Shown here in pieces: positions 9,069-21,744 of a DNA stretch of 64,000 nucleotides; position 1 is the stretch's first letter; each line of letters begins with the position of its first letter. The notes beneath the pieces were generated by a model. The model had not been told where the DNA came from. It saw only the letters and a program-made list of their open reading frames with translations, and made no database searches. The position numbers and the translations under genes are program-made. Source of the DNA: Orychophragmus violaceus (lineage: Eukaryota > Streptophyta > Magnoliopsida > Brassicales > Brassicaceae). The stretch is from the NCBI GenBank assembly GCA_030180135.1, contig CM058232.1, positions 91,872,630-91,936,629 of the forward strand, read 5' to 3'.

Positions 9069-11358
9069 ATGACTAACACTCATAATAACTCTTTCTCCCT
9101 GCGATCCGTCCTTGAGAAGGACAAGTTAACTGGATCGAATTTTCTCGAATGGTATAGGAACTTGAGAATTGTTCTCAAGCAGGAGAAAAGAGACTATGTC
9201 CTGGAAACTGTTCTCCCTGAAAAACCGAGAGCCAATGCTCCACATGCAGAAAGGAGTGCTTGGGATAAGCACTCCAATGATGTGGTCGATGTGAATTGTC
9301 TCATGCTGGCTACCATGAACTCGGATTTGCAAAAGCAATACGAGAACGTGGAGTCGCCAGTGGAGATGATCACTAGCCTGAAAAGTATGTTTCAGGAGCA
9401 AGCACGAACTGAGAGGTACCAGACGGTTAAATCTCTCATTGAATGCAAGCTACCAAAGGACGGTCCAGTCAGTCCTCATGTCATTAAGATGATGGGTTAT
9501 ATTGATAACCTGGGGAGGCTGGATTGTCTCATTAGCCAAGAGTTGGCTACTGACATCATTATGCAGTCACTGCCGTCAAGTTATGATCAGTTTGTTATGA
9601 ACTATAACATGAATAACTTGACGAAGACGTTGACTGAACTGCATGACATGCTCAAGACAGCTGAGCCTAATATCAAGAAGGGCACTCCGAATGTACTTAT
9701 GGTACAAGGAGGTAAGAAGTTTAAGAAACTTGGCAAAGGGAAGGGAAAGGGCAAGGCTGTCCAGGTTGAGAACCCGGACACGCCTGCGCCAGCCCCCAAG
9801 CCCAAGCCTGGCCCATCTGTGACTGATAAGTGCCATTACTGTAAAGAGCCTGGACATTGGAAGAGAAACTGCAACAAATTCTTGGAAGAGAAGAAGAAGA
9901 AGAAGATTTTCGAGACTTCATCTTCAGGTATTTATGTTATAGAAGTAAATGTTACTACTTCTGGTTCTACTTCTTGGGTATTGGATACCGGTTGTGGTGC
10001 TCATATTTGTACAAATATGCAGGGCCTAAGCAACAGTAGGAAGTTGGAAAAGGGGCAAGTGGACCTACGCGTGGGGAATGGAGCAAGAGTTGCTGCATTA
10101 GCCGTAGGAACATATAACTTGTCTTTACCTTCTGGTTTGGTTTTAAAACTTAATAATTGCTACTATGTACCTGCTATAAGCAGAAATATTATTTCTATTC
10201 CTGTTTTGGATATAGAAGGATATCAAATTTCAATTAAGAATAAATGTTGTTCTTTTGATTACAATGATATATTTTATGGTAGCAGCCCATTAGAGAATGG
10301 GCTTTATGTTTTAAACCAAAGCACGCCAATCTATAACATTAACACCAAGAGATTCAAATCAAATGATACGAATCAGACTTTTCTTTGGCATTGTCGTTTG
10401 GGCCACATAAACGGGAAACGGATCCAAAAGCTCCATGGTGATGGGCTTCTGGGCTCATTTGATTATGAATCATGTGAGAAATGTGAATCTTGTTTACTGG
10501 GCAAAATGACTAAGGCCCCTTTCAACAAACAAAATGAAAGGGCCAGTGACCTACTGGGCCTTATACATACAGATGTGTGCGACCCAATGAGCACAAGTGC
10601 CAGAGGAAATTTTCGATACTTCATTACCTTCACTGATGATTTCAGCAGGTATGGCTATGTCTATTTAATGAGACACAAGTCAGAATCTTTTGAAAGGTTC
10701 AAAGAATTCCAAAATGAAGTACAGAATCAACTTGGCAAAAGTATTAAGGCTCTTCGATCACATCGTGGAGGAGAATACTTAAGCCAAGAATTCAGTGATC
10801 ATTTGAGAGATTGTGGAATTGTTTCACAACTCACTCCTCCTGGAACACCACAATGGAATGGGGTGTCCGAGAGGAGGAATCGAACTTTATTAGATATGGT
10901 TCGATCAATGATGAGTCTCTCAACTCTTCCATTATCCTTTTGGGGATACGCTCTAGAAACGTCTGCGTTTACACTTAATAGGGTTCCGTCAAAATCAGTT
11001 GCAAAGACACCACATGAGATGTGGACTGGAAATGTTCCGAGTTTGTCTTTCCTGAAGATTTGGGGTTGTGAAGCTTATGTTAAGCGATTAATTACAGATA
11101 AGCTCGAACCCAAATCTGATAAGTGCTACTTCGTTGGTTATCCTAAGGAAACCAAGGCATACTACTTTTACAACCAATCCGAGAACAAAGTGTTTGTTGC
11201 TCGGAACTGTGCTTTTCTTGAGAGAGAGTTTCTTTCCAAGAGAAACAGTGGGAGTAAAGTACAACTCGAAGAAGTTCGAGAGCCACAGGAAACCGCCCAG
11301 CCCATTGTGGAGGAGCAACAGTTGGATCTACAAAGAGTTGTAGAGCCAGCGCCTGTGG
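9069..11358 (+). CDS. Element C Gag, protease and integrase (first part of gag-pol)
   Basis: The ATG at 9069 is chosen because D and G start at the homologous ATG, two bases after CAG. Gag is followed by a CCHC knuckle (CHYCKEPGHWKRNC, about residues 254-267), the protease site (VLDTGCGA, about 304-311), the GAG-pre-integrase zinc region (WHCRLGH, then CEKCESC) and the integrase core. In the core the first aspartate is in HTDVCD and the glutamate in NGVSERRNRT, but the second aspartate, normally in RSDRGGEY, reads RSHRGGEY. That single change should disable integration. The frame is cut at 11358 by D and resumes in phase at 18453. This was one polyprotein, which the element's own protease would have cut. 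Confidence 0.92.
11354..11358. repeat. Target-site duplication of element D (TGTGG, left copy)
   Basis: TGTGG at 11354-11358 is repeated exactly at 18453-18457. C's reading frame continues in phase across D when one copy is discounted. Confidence 0.93.
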
Positions 11359-11993
11359 TGTTGGAATTATGTCCAGTAATCTCTGTATTGTCTCTAAAAA
11401 GTAAGAGTATGTCAATGATCAGACATAAGTCATATAATACTGGGGGTCATGATGGCTTGCTAGAGTCCGCTCATGATCTATAAGTCTTGGACTTATTGCC
11501 TTTATTATATGATCCCATATGGGTCACACGCCTAAGCTAACAGGAAACCATGAAGGAACGGTTTAGCAGAAGTACGGTAAAAGTTCTAGGCATTTGCTGT
11601 ACTTAGAGAGACTAAAGGGCCTGATTAAATCTAAGAGATTTAATCAGACTGAGAATTGGGCCCAAAAGCCCATAGGAACTGGACAAGGGTTTTAATTAAT
11701 AAAACTTGCCCTAGCTCCTTTTTCTCAGCAATTCATGCGCCTCCCTCAGCCTCTCTCTGCGCCTCTCTCCTTTCGGTCTAGCAGCCAATTTCCTGCTGTG
11801 TGCGTGTGTGAGCCTTTGGAGGAGCTATCTCTTGGTGGTTCTGCTGATCTCTGACCCGTACCTCCTCTTTCCGCTGCATAACAAGGTAACAAGTGAGATC
11901 CTTTATGATTCTGCAAGAGAACCTAGATCTGGCATGTTTAGTAGGATCAATTAATCTGATGAATTGAACCAGGAAACACTAAACTATCCTTCA
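11359..11993 (+). repeat. Element D 5' LTR
   Basis: The LTR runs from TGTTGGAATTATG to ACTATCCTTCA and matches 17818-18452. It has a splice-donor-like AAG/GTAACA at 11886. Its CT-rich stretch (about 11730-11775) has no counterpart in C's LTR but has one in G's. The PBS TGGTATCAGAGC follows at 11995-12006. Confidence 0.92.
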
Positions 11994-12006
11994 GTGGTAT
12001 CAGAGC

Positions 12007-13557
12007 CATTGGTTCTGTTAGGATTTCTTGTTTTAGAATCATGTTTAGGTTGTTTAGAAGTATTTGAATCAATCTGTGCTTGAATTGATGAGAAAATACT
12101 TAAGAAACAAGGAATTAAAACCTAAAACCCTAACTAAAAATCGCATGGACCAATCTCGGATTGGTATGCGTCGGATCGTCCGGATCAGGGAAGACGCACG
12201 AACCGATCGCTTAAGGATCGTGTTGCGTGGTCGCGTCCCGATCAGCGGATGGATCGCGTCCCGCTTGCGCTGCCGTTGCCTCTCGTCCGATCAGCGATGA
12301 TGCGTGCGAGATGGACCGCTGGATCGCACGGCGTGAGCTATCCCTTCCCGATCACAAGCCGAGCTCGTCCCGATCGTAAGGCTTGCGGCTGTCCCGATCG
12401 TTCACGATCGCGGTGATGCTTACGGCCGTGACCTAATTGGTCGTTTCGGTTTGGCTTGTGATGGTTCGGTTTAAGACAATTAAAATTTATTAAGTCTGGT
12501 TAAACCGTGATAAGAAATCCAATGTCGAAATAATTATTGGATTTAGTGCCTAAACCAGTGGTTTTCTAATTTGATTTGGTTGGACCAAATAAATTGAGAA
12601 AATCCGGTTTAGTAAATAACCGGTTGACAATTGTGGTCATCGTAGTAATTAATTTTGGTTAGACCAATTTTAATGAACCAGACCGGTTATGTCATTTAAT
12701 TGGACAATTGGGTTATGTCTTGGACATGGACCAATTCTTGGGCCTCGGGCCAAGAAGTTAAAACAATTGGGCAAATTATTTGAGTCTTATTCTTCAGATT
12801 ATTTTAAAATTCATTTAATTATTAAAATTTGATTTTAAAATTAATCAGTTTCCAAAATCTGAAATTAGAAAGTTTCTTAAAATTAGAAGTTTCTAGATTT
12901 GCATGTTTTGAATTTTAGGAAATTTCTATATTTAGAAAGTTTCCAATTTTAGGAAGTTTCCAATTTTAGAAAGTTTCCAAAATTAGTAGGTTTCCCAAAA
13001 AGGAAAGTTTCCCAAAATAGTAATCTTCTATTTTGGGATAAAATTTTAATAAACCTACAAACCTCAAGCAATATCAAGCGTTGGATGTCTTGTCCAGTCT
13101 ATGTCAGCTGTCGAAGCCCATTCAATTGTACTCATGGCCTTACAGTGTGAGGGTGTCTACTTTTGCGTGGGTAAGACGGTTTGTGATTCATAAGTGTCAT
13201 TGGGAGTCCCATACATTAGTGATTACATGACTGTATAGTCTGGTTTTCTTGACTAGGCCATCGGGAGTCCCGGGCCTTGAGACATCAGAGTGGATTGGGC
13301 CTCGGGCCCAGATTCACAACCAAGAGTTATATCACGGATATAATTAGCCGAGATAGGGCTTACCGATATAAGCTAAGGTTGGGTGACGGCCAGTGGCCCA
13401 CTTTGATTTTAGTTATATGTGGATCTTGGAATCATTATATTCTATTGAGGGTAACTGATGTTATTGAATATAATGCGAGATTAATCATATTAAGTATAAT
13501 GCGAGATTAATCATATTGAACATATTAACTAAAATCATTTTATCTTAATTTTCAGTT
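12007..13557 (+). other. Element D leader
   Basis: There is no gene here. About 12145-12430 is unusually GC-rich and full of GATCG, but without the 21-bp pairing seen in C. About 12860-13020 is an AT-rich series of degenerate repeats of the type TTAGAAAGTTTCCAA, also seen shorter in G (about 49290-49370). About 13070-13555 is the block shared with C and G; it ends in TTTTCAG, 2 nt before the gag ATG. Confidence 0.6.
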
Positions 13558-14577
13558 ATGACTAGCACAAACAATCAAAACACTTTCTCGATCCGGTCTG
13601 TCCTTGAGATGGACAAACAGAACGGATCAAATTTCTTGACTTGGTCGCGGAACCTGAGGCTAGTCCTCAGGCAGGAGAGAAAGGACAATGTCCTTGAGAG
13701 AGCTCTCCCCGTGAGGATCGGGTCCAATGCTTCTCATGCAGTATATAATGCTTGGAATAAGCATTATAATGATACGGTAGATGTGCGTGGTCTGATATTG
13801 GCTACCATGGACTCAGATTTGCTGAAGCAATATGAGAACATGGAGTCGCCAATAGAGATGATCATCAGCCTGAAATTGAAATTTCACGAGCAGATAAGAG
13901 TGGAGAGATACCAGTTGGTTAAGTCTCTCACTAGCTGCAAGCTACCAGATGATCATCCAGTGAGTCCTCATGTCAGTAAAATGATGGGTTACATTGATAA
14001 CCTGAGGAAACTGGATTATCCAGTTAGCCAAGAATTGGCAACTGAGATCATTCTGCAGTCACTACCGTCAAGCTATGATAAGTTCAGAAGGAACTATATC
14101 AAGAAAGGCTTAACGAAGACGCTGACTGAACTGCATGATATGCTCAAGACAGTTGAGCCAAACGTGAAGAGTACCCAGTATAATCTCATAATAGAGAAGG
14201 GTGGGTTTATTAAACCTAGTACTGACAAGGGCGAAGACAAAGTTGTCCAGATTTTGAATCATGGCAAGCGTGTGTCTTCTGAGCCCAAGTCAGATACCTC
14301 TTACGTTGGTAAGTGCTGCTACTGTAAAGAGACAGGGCATTGGAAGAGAGATTGCATTAAATTCATGGAAGATGATGAGGAGTTGAAGTTGATGTGTGAG
14401 ACTACTTCCTCAGGTATTCATGTTATTACTTCAAGTTCTACCTTAAAGGTATTGGATACTGGTTGTGGCACTGATATTTGTTGTAATATGCAGAGCCTAA
14501 GCAACAGTAGAACGTTGAAGGAAGGACAAGTGGATCTACATGTCTGGAAGGAGCTATGGACGCTGCCTCAGCCATAG
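13558..14577 (+). CDS. Element D Gag with knuckle and start of protease
   Basis: This is a 339-aa copia Gag. It starts with MTSTNNQNTFSIRSVLEMDK, related to the C and G proteins. The UBN2-type Gag region fills the first 220 residues, and a CCHC knuckle (CCYCKETGHWKRDC) lies near residue 258. The protease motif VLDTGCGTDICC is near residue 296, then the frame shifts (HVWKELWTLPQP) and stops. Because Gag is uninterrupted while pol is ruined, Gag may be what the family keeps, either for packaging its own RNA or for moving it in trans. The protein would contain no working protease. Confidence 0.8.
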   Translation: MTSTNNQNTFSIRSVLEMDKQNGSNFLTWSRNLRLVLRQERKDNVLERALPVRIGSNASHAVYNAWNKHYNDTVDVRGLILATMDSDLLKQYENMESPIEMIISLKLKFHEQIRVERYQLVKSLTSCKLPDDHPVSPHVSKMMGYIDNLRKLDYPVSQELATEIILQSLPSSYDKFRRNYIKKGLTKTLTELHDMLKTVEPNVKSTQYNLIIEKGGFIKPSTDKGEDKVVQILNHGKRVSSEPKSDTSYVGKCCYCKETGHWKRDCIKFMEDDEELKLMCETTSSGIHVITSSSTLKVLDTGCGTDICCNMQSLSNSRTLKEGQVDLHVWKELWTLPQP

Positions 14578-16980
14578 GGTTTTCACTTGTAGATGCCTTT
14601 GAGGCTTGGTTTTGTATTAAGTAATTGCTACAATGTACCTGCTTTAAGCAGAGTTGTCTTTCATTTTCTTGTAAGAATTTGAATGTTTTTCATTTTGATA
14701 AAAAGACAAGTTTTGTTCTTTTGATCTTAATGAAATATTAATTGTAGCACCCTATTCAAGGAATGGGTTTTATATCTTAAACCAAAGAGTGCCTAAATGT
14801 AACATAAATACCGAATTGGTTTAAATCTGATGAATTAAACCTGATTTTTCTTGGCATAAAAGTCTTGGTAACATAGAGTAAGTCGGATTCAGAAACCCCA
14901 TAGTTATGGACTTTTGGGCTCATTTGATCGGATATCTTATGAGACTTGAATTCTGCTTACTGGACCAAAAGACAAAAGGGCCCATCTTAGCCGAGCTAGA
15001 GAAAAGCCCAAAGGCTTATTGGACCTTGAACATACTCATGTATGAGGCCCGATGAGCAGTAATGCCAGAGAAGATTTCCTTTACTTCATTATCTTTACTG
15101 ATTACTTCAGTGAGTATGACTGTGTTCATTTGATGAGACACGAGTCAGAATTCTTTGAAATGATCAAAGAGTTCCAGAATGAGGTATAGAATCTGAGTGA
15201 CTGAAGTATTGAGACTCTGGATTAGATCACGAGTGAGAATACTTAAGTCATTGATGGTGTGATCATCTAAATGAGTGTGAAGTCGTTTCACAGCTCATTT
15301 CTCCTGAAAACCTGGAGGTGTTTCTGTGAGAAAGAATCAGATCTTATTAGAAATGATTAAAGATGAGTCACACGAATCTTCCATGATATTCTTTAAGAAT
15401 AACGCTCTAGAAATATCTAAGTTTACGCTGAAATAGTTCCACCAATATCAGTTGAAAGACACCACGTAAATGTGGATTGGAATCGATCCAAATTCGTCTT
15501 TACTGAGTATTTGTAGTTGAGCTACTTCGCTGGTTGTCCTAGGGAAACCAAGGCTTGTTATCTTTTACGTCCATTCTGTTTTCAAGAAGGGAAGTTACTT
15601 TCCAAGAAGAACAGTGGGAGTAAAAGTATGACTCGAAGAAATTCGACAAATACAGGTGGCTGCTCAACCTGTTGAGGGAGAGCAGCGAAAGGATTTACAG
15701 ATTTCTGTAGAATCTACACCTGTGGAGCCTGAAGTTCGCAGATATGAAAGAATCAGTCACTAATCCGAGAGTGAATTCTCGTCATTAGTTGAACCTGATG
15801 ATCATTGAAAGTTCGCATGATCTGATGATCATTGAAAGCGACGAATCTGCGAAACTCAAAGAAGCGAAAGTGAGCCCGGACTCCGGAAAAATTACATTTT
15901 GTGTAAGTTAGCTTCATCGATCCATTCATGGATGGAAGCAAACATATCGGAGTTGGAATCTTCGTTCTGTTGAAGTAGTCAAGGTTTTGACTTAAACAGG
16001 AACGAAATGGAACTGTGCGTTTACTAAAAGATAAGTGGGAGCAATATTGCATTTCTCATAGTGTATGTCGATGATATACTGATTCTCGGATATAACGTCC
16101 CAATGCTGCAGTCGGTAAAGGACTGGCTTGGGAGTTGGTTTTATGATTGACATGGGTAAAGCCACGTATGTTCTTCGATTTTGGATCTAAAGATAGAGAT
16201 CCAAAAGAGCTGGTAGGACAATGTCAGGATTCTCAAATTGACAAAGTCCTACACGTTTTCAGCAATCCAAGAAGGGTTTTATGCCAATGTCACATGGCTT
16301 ACGTTAAGCAAGAAACAGTATCCTACGATATCTGCTGAGCTTGAATGCATGGATGAGATTCCATATGCGTCGGCAATTGGATCTATCATATATGCCATGA
16401 CACGTACTTGTTTTGATGTTGCTTTAATGTTAAGCAAGACAAGTAAAAGACCAGTCAAATCCAGCAAAGAATCACTGGATTGCCGTAAAGAATATCCTAA
16501 AGTATTTGAGGAATACTAAGGATAAGTTCTTGATTTACGGAGAAAGTGAGGTGCTACGAGTCGGTAGAGTCTGAAAGGCATGCTTCCAACGGACAAAGAT
16601 GATTTCCGGTCACAGTCCGGTTATATCTTGTGTCTGTCTGGCGGTGCAAGGCACTGTTGCTGACTCCATGACTTAAGCTGAACATTTCGCAGCTTGAGAA
16701 GCGGCGAAAGAGGTTGTTTGGAAAGAAGAGTTCGTCACTGAACTTGGTGTGATTCCCAGCATAGATGAGACTAGCTGCACATCAGAGGTCCAAACACCTT
16801 GAGGATAGGTATAACCTATTCCGTGAGATAAATGACAGAGATGTTAAGTAGATCAGCAAGTTTCAACGAATGAGAACGTTGCTAATCTATTAACGAAGCC
16901 ACTCCTTAGGCCTAAGCACGAGTCGCGGACTGTTGCTGTAGGATAAGTGAAATTAAGATGTAGTCTTAATTTCAGTGGGA
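14578..16980 (+). pseudogene. Element D pol remnant
   Basis: Traces of copia pol can be read in changing frames: the pre-integrase region, integrase (FIIFTDYFSEYD near 15090 and LMRHESEFFEM near 15130), the RT end (FLIVYVDDILILGYN near 16053), RT tail (IPYASAIGSIIYAMTRT near 16360) and RNase H (TDKDDFRSQSGYILC near 16590). Near 15890 the sequence jumps from the region before the RT core straight to a segment near its end, removing several hundred bases compared with C. Stops and frameshifts are numerous. G has the same jump and many of the same stops. Confidence 0.85.
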
Positions 16981-17817
16981 GTTAATAAAGGGCTTTATTT
17001 AGTTATTGATATGTTCTTGTAAAACATTTTATGATGTTTAATGAAATTATTATTTCAAGATTATTTTAACTGTGATGAAATAATCGTTCCAAAATGATAT
17101 GAACCATTTTATAGGTCATCGAAGTAAGTGACTTGATCTTGAGTCATCAAAGTCATTTAGCTTGATCATGAGACCCTATATTTGATAGATGGCTTATATG
17201 ATCCTGTCCCTAGTCGAAGGTTGTTGAAATTGGAACACCAACAACCGTGTGAGACTAGATTGGTATGTGACTTATGACAAAGTCTCAGGATGTCATAGAT
17301 GCACGGCATCAAAGTCAATACATAGGTGTATGTTGGGGTACATACGACCGGACAAGACCCGATTATAAGAACTCTTCAGGATATTTATATCTGTGTCATA
17401 AGAGATTCTTACTACGACTATAGAGTATAGTCCTTAGACCTGAGTTCGCATGCATGTGACTGCACATGAACTAATGCGCTTTGATCATTGTCTAATGCTT
17501 TCGTTAAGCGATAGTTATAAGGACCTTGATTGGGTGTATTATGAAATGAGTAGTTTACAGTGATGGAACAAGACGGGATTTGTCCCTCCAATATAAATGG
17601 AGTGAATATCTCTAGGCCAATCGGAGATTTGAATACTGGAAAATGCATGGCCATGCTCAAACGGACTTTCCCGAGTCGTTTGGATTGTCAGTATCAAATC
17701 AGAGTCCGATGAACAAGATTAGGCTTTATAAGGATGACACTCATCTTGCCTTATGACTAATCGAGATATTGAGACAAAAGGAATATGAATACAGAGATTC
17801 CAGTACAAGTGGGAAAT
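16981..17817 (+). other. Element D 3' non-coding region and polypurine tract
   Basis: No gene is seen. The region is related to the 3' region of G and more distantly C, and ends in an AAGTGGGAAAT polypurine tract at 17807-17817 directly before the LTR. Confidence 0.75.
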
Positions 17818-18452
17818 TGTTGGAATTATGTCCAGTAATCTCTGTACTGTCTCTAAAAAGTAAGAGTATGTCAATGATCAGACATAAGTCATATAATACT
17901 AGGGGTCATGATGGCTTGCTAGAGTCCGCTCATGATCTATAAGTCTTGGACTTATTGCCTTTATTATATGATCCCATATGGGTCACACGCCTAAGCTAAC
18001 AGGAAACCATGAAGGAACGGTTTAGCAGAAGTACGGTAAAAGTGCTAGGCATTTGCTGTACTTAGAGAGACTAAAGGGCCTGATTAAATCTAAGAGATTT
18101 AATCAGACTGAGAATTGGGCCCAAAAGCCCATAGGAACTGGACAAGGGTTTTAATTAATAAAACTTGCCCTAGCTCCTTTTTCTCAGCAATTCCTGCGCC
18201 TCCCTCAGCCTCTCTCTGCGCCTCTCTCCTTTCGGTCTAGCAGCCAATTTCCTGCTGTGTGCGTGTGTGAGCCTTTGGAGGAGCTATCTCTTGGTGGTTC
18301 TGCTGATCTCTGACCCGTACCTCCTCTTTCCGCTGCATAACAAGGTAACAGGTGAGATCCTTTATGATTCTGCAAGAGAACCTAGATCTGGCATGTTTAG
18401 TAGGATCAATTAATCTGATGAATTGAACCAGGAAACACTAAACTATCCTTCA
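17818..18452 (+). repeat. Element D 3' LTR
   Basis: This is 635 bp and nearly identical to 11359-11993. The exact duplication TGTGG follows at 18453-18457. Confidence 0.93.
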
Positions 18453-19195
18453 TGTGGAGCCTGAAATTCGCAGATCTGAAAGGATCCGTCACGAACCCGA
18501 GAGATATGGATTTCTCGTAACCAATTGTCATGATTTATTGATCATTGACAGTGACGAGCCCGCGAATTACGAAGAAGCGATGATGAGCCCTGACTCCGAA
18601 AAGTGGCTGAAAGCCGCTGAATCCGAAATGGGATCCATGTCACAGAACCAAGTGTGGACTTTGGTTGATTTACCCGATGGTGCAAGACCCATTGAGTGTA
18701 AATGGATTTTCAAGAAGAAAATTGATGTGGATGGAAATATTCAGATATATAAAGCAAGGCTAGTGGCAAAAGGTTTCAAACAAATTCATGGTATTGACTA
18801 TGAAGAAACCTATTCACCTGTCGCCATGCTTAAATCCATTCGGATTCTCCTAGCAACAACTTCTCATTATGATTATGAGATCTGGCAGATGGACGTGAAA
18901 ACAGCTTTCCTTAATGGAATTCTGGAAGAGGATGTGTACATGACACAGCCCGAAGGTTTCATTGATCCTAATGCTGCTAGGAAAGTATGCAAGCTTCATC
19001 GATCCATTTATGGATTGAAGCAAGCATCTCGGAGTTGGAATCTTTGTTTTGATGAAGGAGTCAAAAAGTTTGATTTCATCAGGAACGAAGAAGAACCATG
19101 TGTTTACAAGAAGACTAGTGGGAGCGCAGTTGCATTTCTCGTATTGTATGTAGATGACATACTTCTTCTCGGAAATGACATTCCGTTGTTACAGT
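18453..19195 (+). CDS. Element C reverse transcriptase, N-terminal and catalytic part
   Basis: This is the second coding segment of C. It opens in the linker (EIRRSERIRHEPERYGFLV) and runs through the copia RT: WIFKKKIDVDGNIQIYKARLVAKG, ETYSPVAMLKSIR, WQMDVKTAFLNGILEEDVY, YGLKQASRSWN and the catalytic LVLYVDDILLLGND near residue 230. No stops or frameshifts are seen. Element E cuts it just after YVDD, and the remainder follows at 32435. Together with 9069-11358 and 32435-33374 it makes one copia polyprotein gene. Confidence 0.92.
19191..19195. repeat. Target-site duplication of element E (ACAGT, left copy)
   Basis: ACAGT at 19191-19195 faces ACAAT at 32435-32439; one base has changed since insertion. 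The C frame continues in phase across E. Confidence 0.85.
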
Positions 19196-20389
19196 TGATA
19201 GGTGTCAGGTTTTATCCTATATCTAACTGCAAGTGCATAGTTCAGTAGTTGTAGTATATAGGTATCGAATCCACAGGGACTCTGTATTCAATAGCTCAAG
19301 AACAGGAAATTAAACTAGGAAGAAAGCAATATGATTGAATGAAAAGCAGTGCGAGAAAGTAAACAGAAAACATAGATTATTGGTTGTGAAAACAAGTTAT
19401 TAAGAGCGCTAAGTCTAGGGCGTTCTCAGGAAATCAGACAAGCAGACAGTTCATTCAGCAAGGATCTAATTAAGCACAGTGCTAGAACTCAAAACACAGA
19501 TATAGAATTAACCAAATTCCTTTGAGATAATTCTCTAAGTCTAAGTGCAGCAAACCAAAATTTCGTTTGCGAGAACTAACAGATTAAACTAGCATTAATT
19601 CCAAGTTTGATATGTTCACAATTATCCTAAACCAAACTTTCGTTTGCGAGAAGTTTAATTGCTCAACCTAATTAGTTCAGATTCCTAAACCCCACTTCCG
19701 TGACGTATTTAGCAACCTAAGATCTAGATTCTAATTGATCAGGTTAGAACTAGCTTTAAGCACAATTAGATTGAAGAACAGATATAGTTATGAATCCTTA
19801 ACTGAAATAAACAAGTCTAGCAAGTCATGAAATCCTATGTGAGAAACCCTAAACCTAACAAAGAATCTACTCAGACATAGATAATGAAAACATAATCATA
19901 TATTGAATAAATTGCATAGAAGATAAAGAATAAAAGGGGTTCGAAATCTTCTCCAAATACAGATGAAGTAAAAGGTTCAGATCAGCCCCAAAAGCTCTAA
20001 AAATCCTCTGCTCTTAATTATGAAAGCGTAAGTAGATAAAACACCAAAAACTTAATTATATAGGTCTAATCTCGGCCAGGGGCCTCTTTGTAAATATCAG
20101 GAACTTCTGGATCAGAGTGCAATATCTTGACTCTTCATAAACCGCCGAGTTTCGGCCCATCTCGCTGGTGCAACGATCGATGCTAGAGTGCATCGATCGA
20201 TGCATTCCTCTGTTTCGGACAGTGAACTCTATCTCTCGGCCAAACACTCCAAATATCTCCAAAAAGTGCCATAATCACCAAATATGCTCCAAACCTGATT
20301 ATACCTGTAAAAGACTCTAAAAGAACACAAAAAGACACTAAAACACACTTATATCATGGTCTAAAACTAGTAAAAACCATGATATATCA
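19196..20389 (-). repeat. Element E 3' LTR
   Basis: This 1194-bp LTR lies in reverse orientation (TGATAGGTG to ATATATCA on the plus strand). It has a CGATCG pair at 20174/20194 and the usual hairpin at its 5' end (right side here). A 9-bp piece present here is missing from the 5' LTR near 32298. Confidence 0.9.
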
Positions 20390-21744
20390 ACTCCCCCACA
20401 CTTAGCCTTTGCTTGCCCTCAAGCATAACAGAGAACTAAAGTTTGGTGAAGAGGTTTGAAAACTCTTCAGAAAATCATTTCATCCTAGAAGCTACAATAC
20501 TCAGATTCCCCTTAGTAAACCACTGAAAGAAAAATCACAGGATATCAATACCAACATGTACTTCCCCCACACTTAGCAACTGTCCTAAGTAAACTCCACA
20601 ATCACATTCAAGCATTCAAATTCTCCCTACTGACTTCTGCAAGTATTTAAGTGCGGTCTCACCTAAGGAGTATCGATCAAAGGGCACATGGATTCTTACC
20701 TTATCAGCTCTAGACCACCATACTATCTTTCTCTAGTCCCTTTCTTCTCTTTCCCTTCTTTAACAACTGATTTTTCCCACATTGGGTATCATTTTATTTT
20801 TTTTATCAGTGTTCTTCCCGTTATGGGGTGTACTTTGGACACATTCCATCGATGTATAAGGGATAATAGTGTTTGCTACTATTCTCATGACCACTTCGGA
20901 GTTACTAACTCATCCTCAGTTTTTTTTTTTTTTTACTTTATAGAATGGGAGAAGGGAACTAAATAGGATAGGTTGACAGGTTGTGTCAGAACTAACAGGG
21001 AATCCGACACAAAGTATACCAAGCCCTTAGGTGAGAAATCTAAGTCAGTATTAAATTGAAGCCAGTAAAAGGATCCTCTGATACCTGAAGTGATGTGGGT
21101 GTTCCCAGTAGGTTGATCTGTGTCTGGGTTTTCTAATAGTCAGAGATAGATCCTGCAACTTCATCCTAATGGTTACTTAAGTTCCTGCAAGTCTTGTAAA
21201 TCTTCTCAAAAATCATAGTTTCTTACTTAAACAATTTTGACTCAATAAAACAAAATTTTTTTAAAAAAATGGACCGACTCTTAAGAAAACAGAAAGATAA
21301 ACGTCAGTAGCACCTCCCCCACACTTAAGACACACTGTCCCCAGTAGTGTCAAGCGAAGGATCGGTAAAAAGAAAACAAAAATTGTTTAAGTTCTGTTGA
21401 GTTCTGTCGGGTTTACCTCTGTCGCTCATGCATCGATCGTTGCACTAAGTGCATCGACCGTTACTTGGCGATTTTCGTGTATGGTCGATCATTGCTCAGG
21501 ACCGCAACGATCGCTGCAATGCGATTCCGATCGTGTTGTGACGATCGACACAGAAGTGTGTCGATCGACGCACTGCGATTTCGTCCGAGACCTGCAATCA
21601 TAAACTCACCAGAAACAAAAACAAACGTAAAATCCTAACAAAAACACCAAAAATTAAGTAGAAAAACACCAGTACCTAATGGTGGGTTGCCTCCCACCCA
21701 GCGTTTGTTTAAGGTCAATAGCTTGACCGGACGGACAAGATTTT
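20390..21744 (-). other. Element E 3' non-coding region
   Basis: This has the same order as in A, B, F and H, read on the minus strand: stem-loop at 21681-21698, CGATCG pairs at 21542/21562 and 21434/21455, G-rich tracts at about 21310 and 20565, and the polypurine tract at 20390-20404 next to the LTR. No gene is seen. Confidence 0.75.

Larger units (their letters stand above)
11359..18452 (+). mobile_element. Element D: copia retrotransposon with gag and wrecked pol, inserted in C
   Basis: D is 7094 bp with 635-bp LTRs (about five differences by eye, 0.8%), an initiator-Met primer site, an open gag and a pol region full of stops that also lacks most of the RT core. The same damage is seen in G, so it predates both insertions. 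D therefore moved with proteins from another element; a C-like copia is the obvious candidate because the proteins are related. Confidence 0.92.

Noticed and set aside
12064..12300. 78-aa Arg-rich ORF in the D leader
   Set aside because: Its composition follows from the GC-rich GATCG repeats; G and C have no counterpart.
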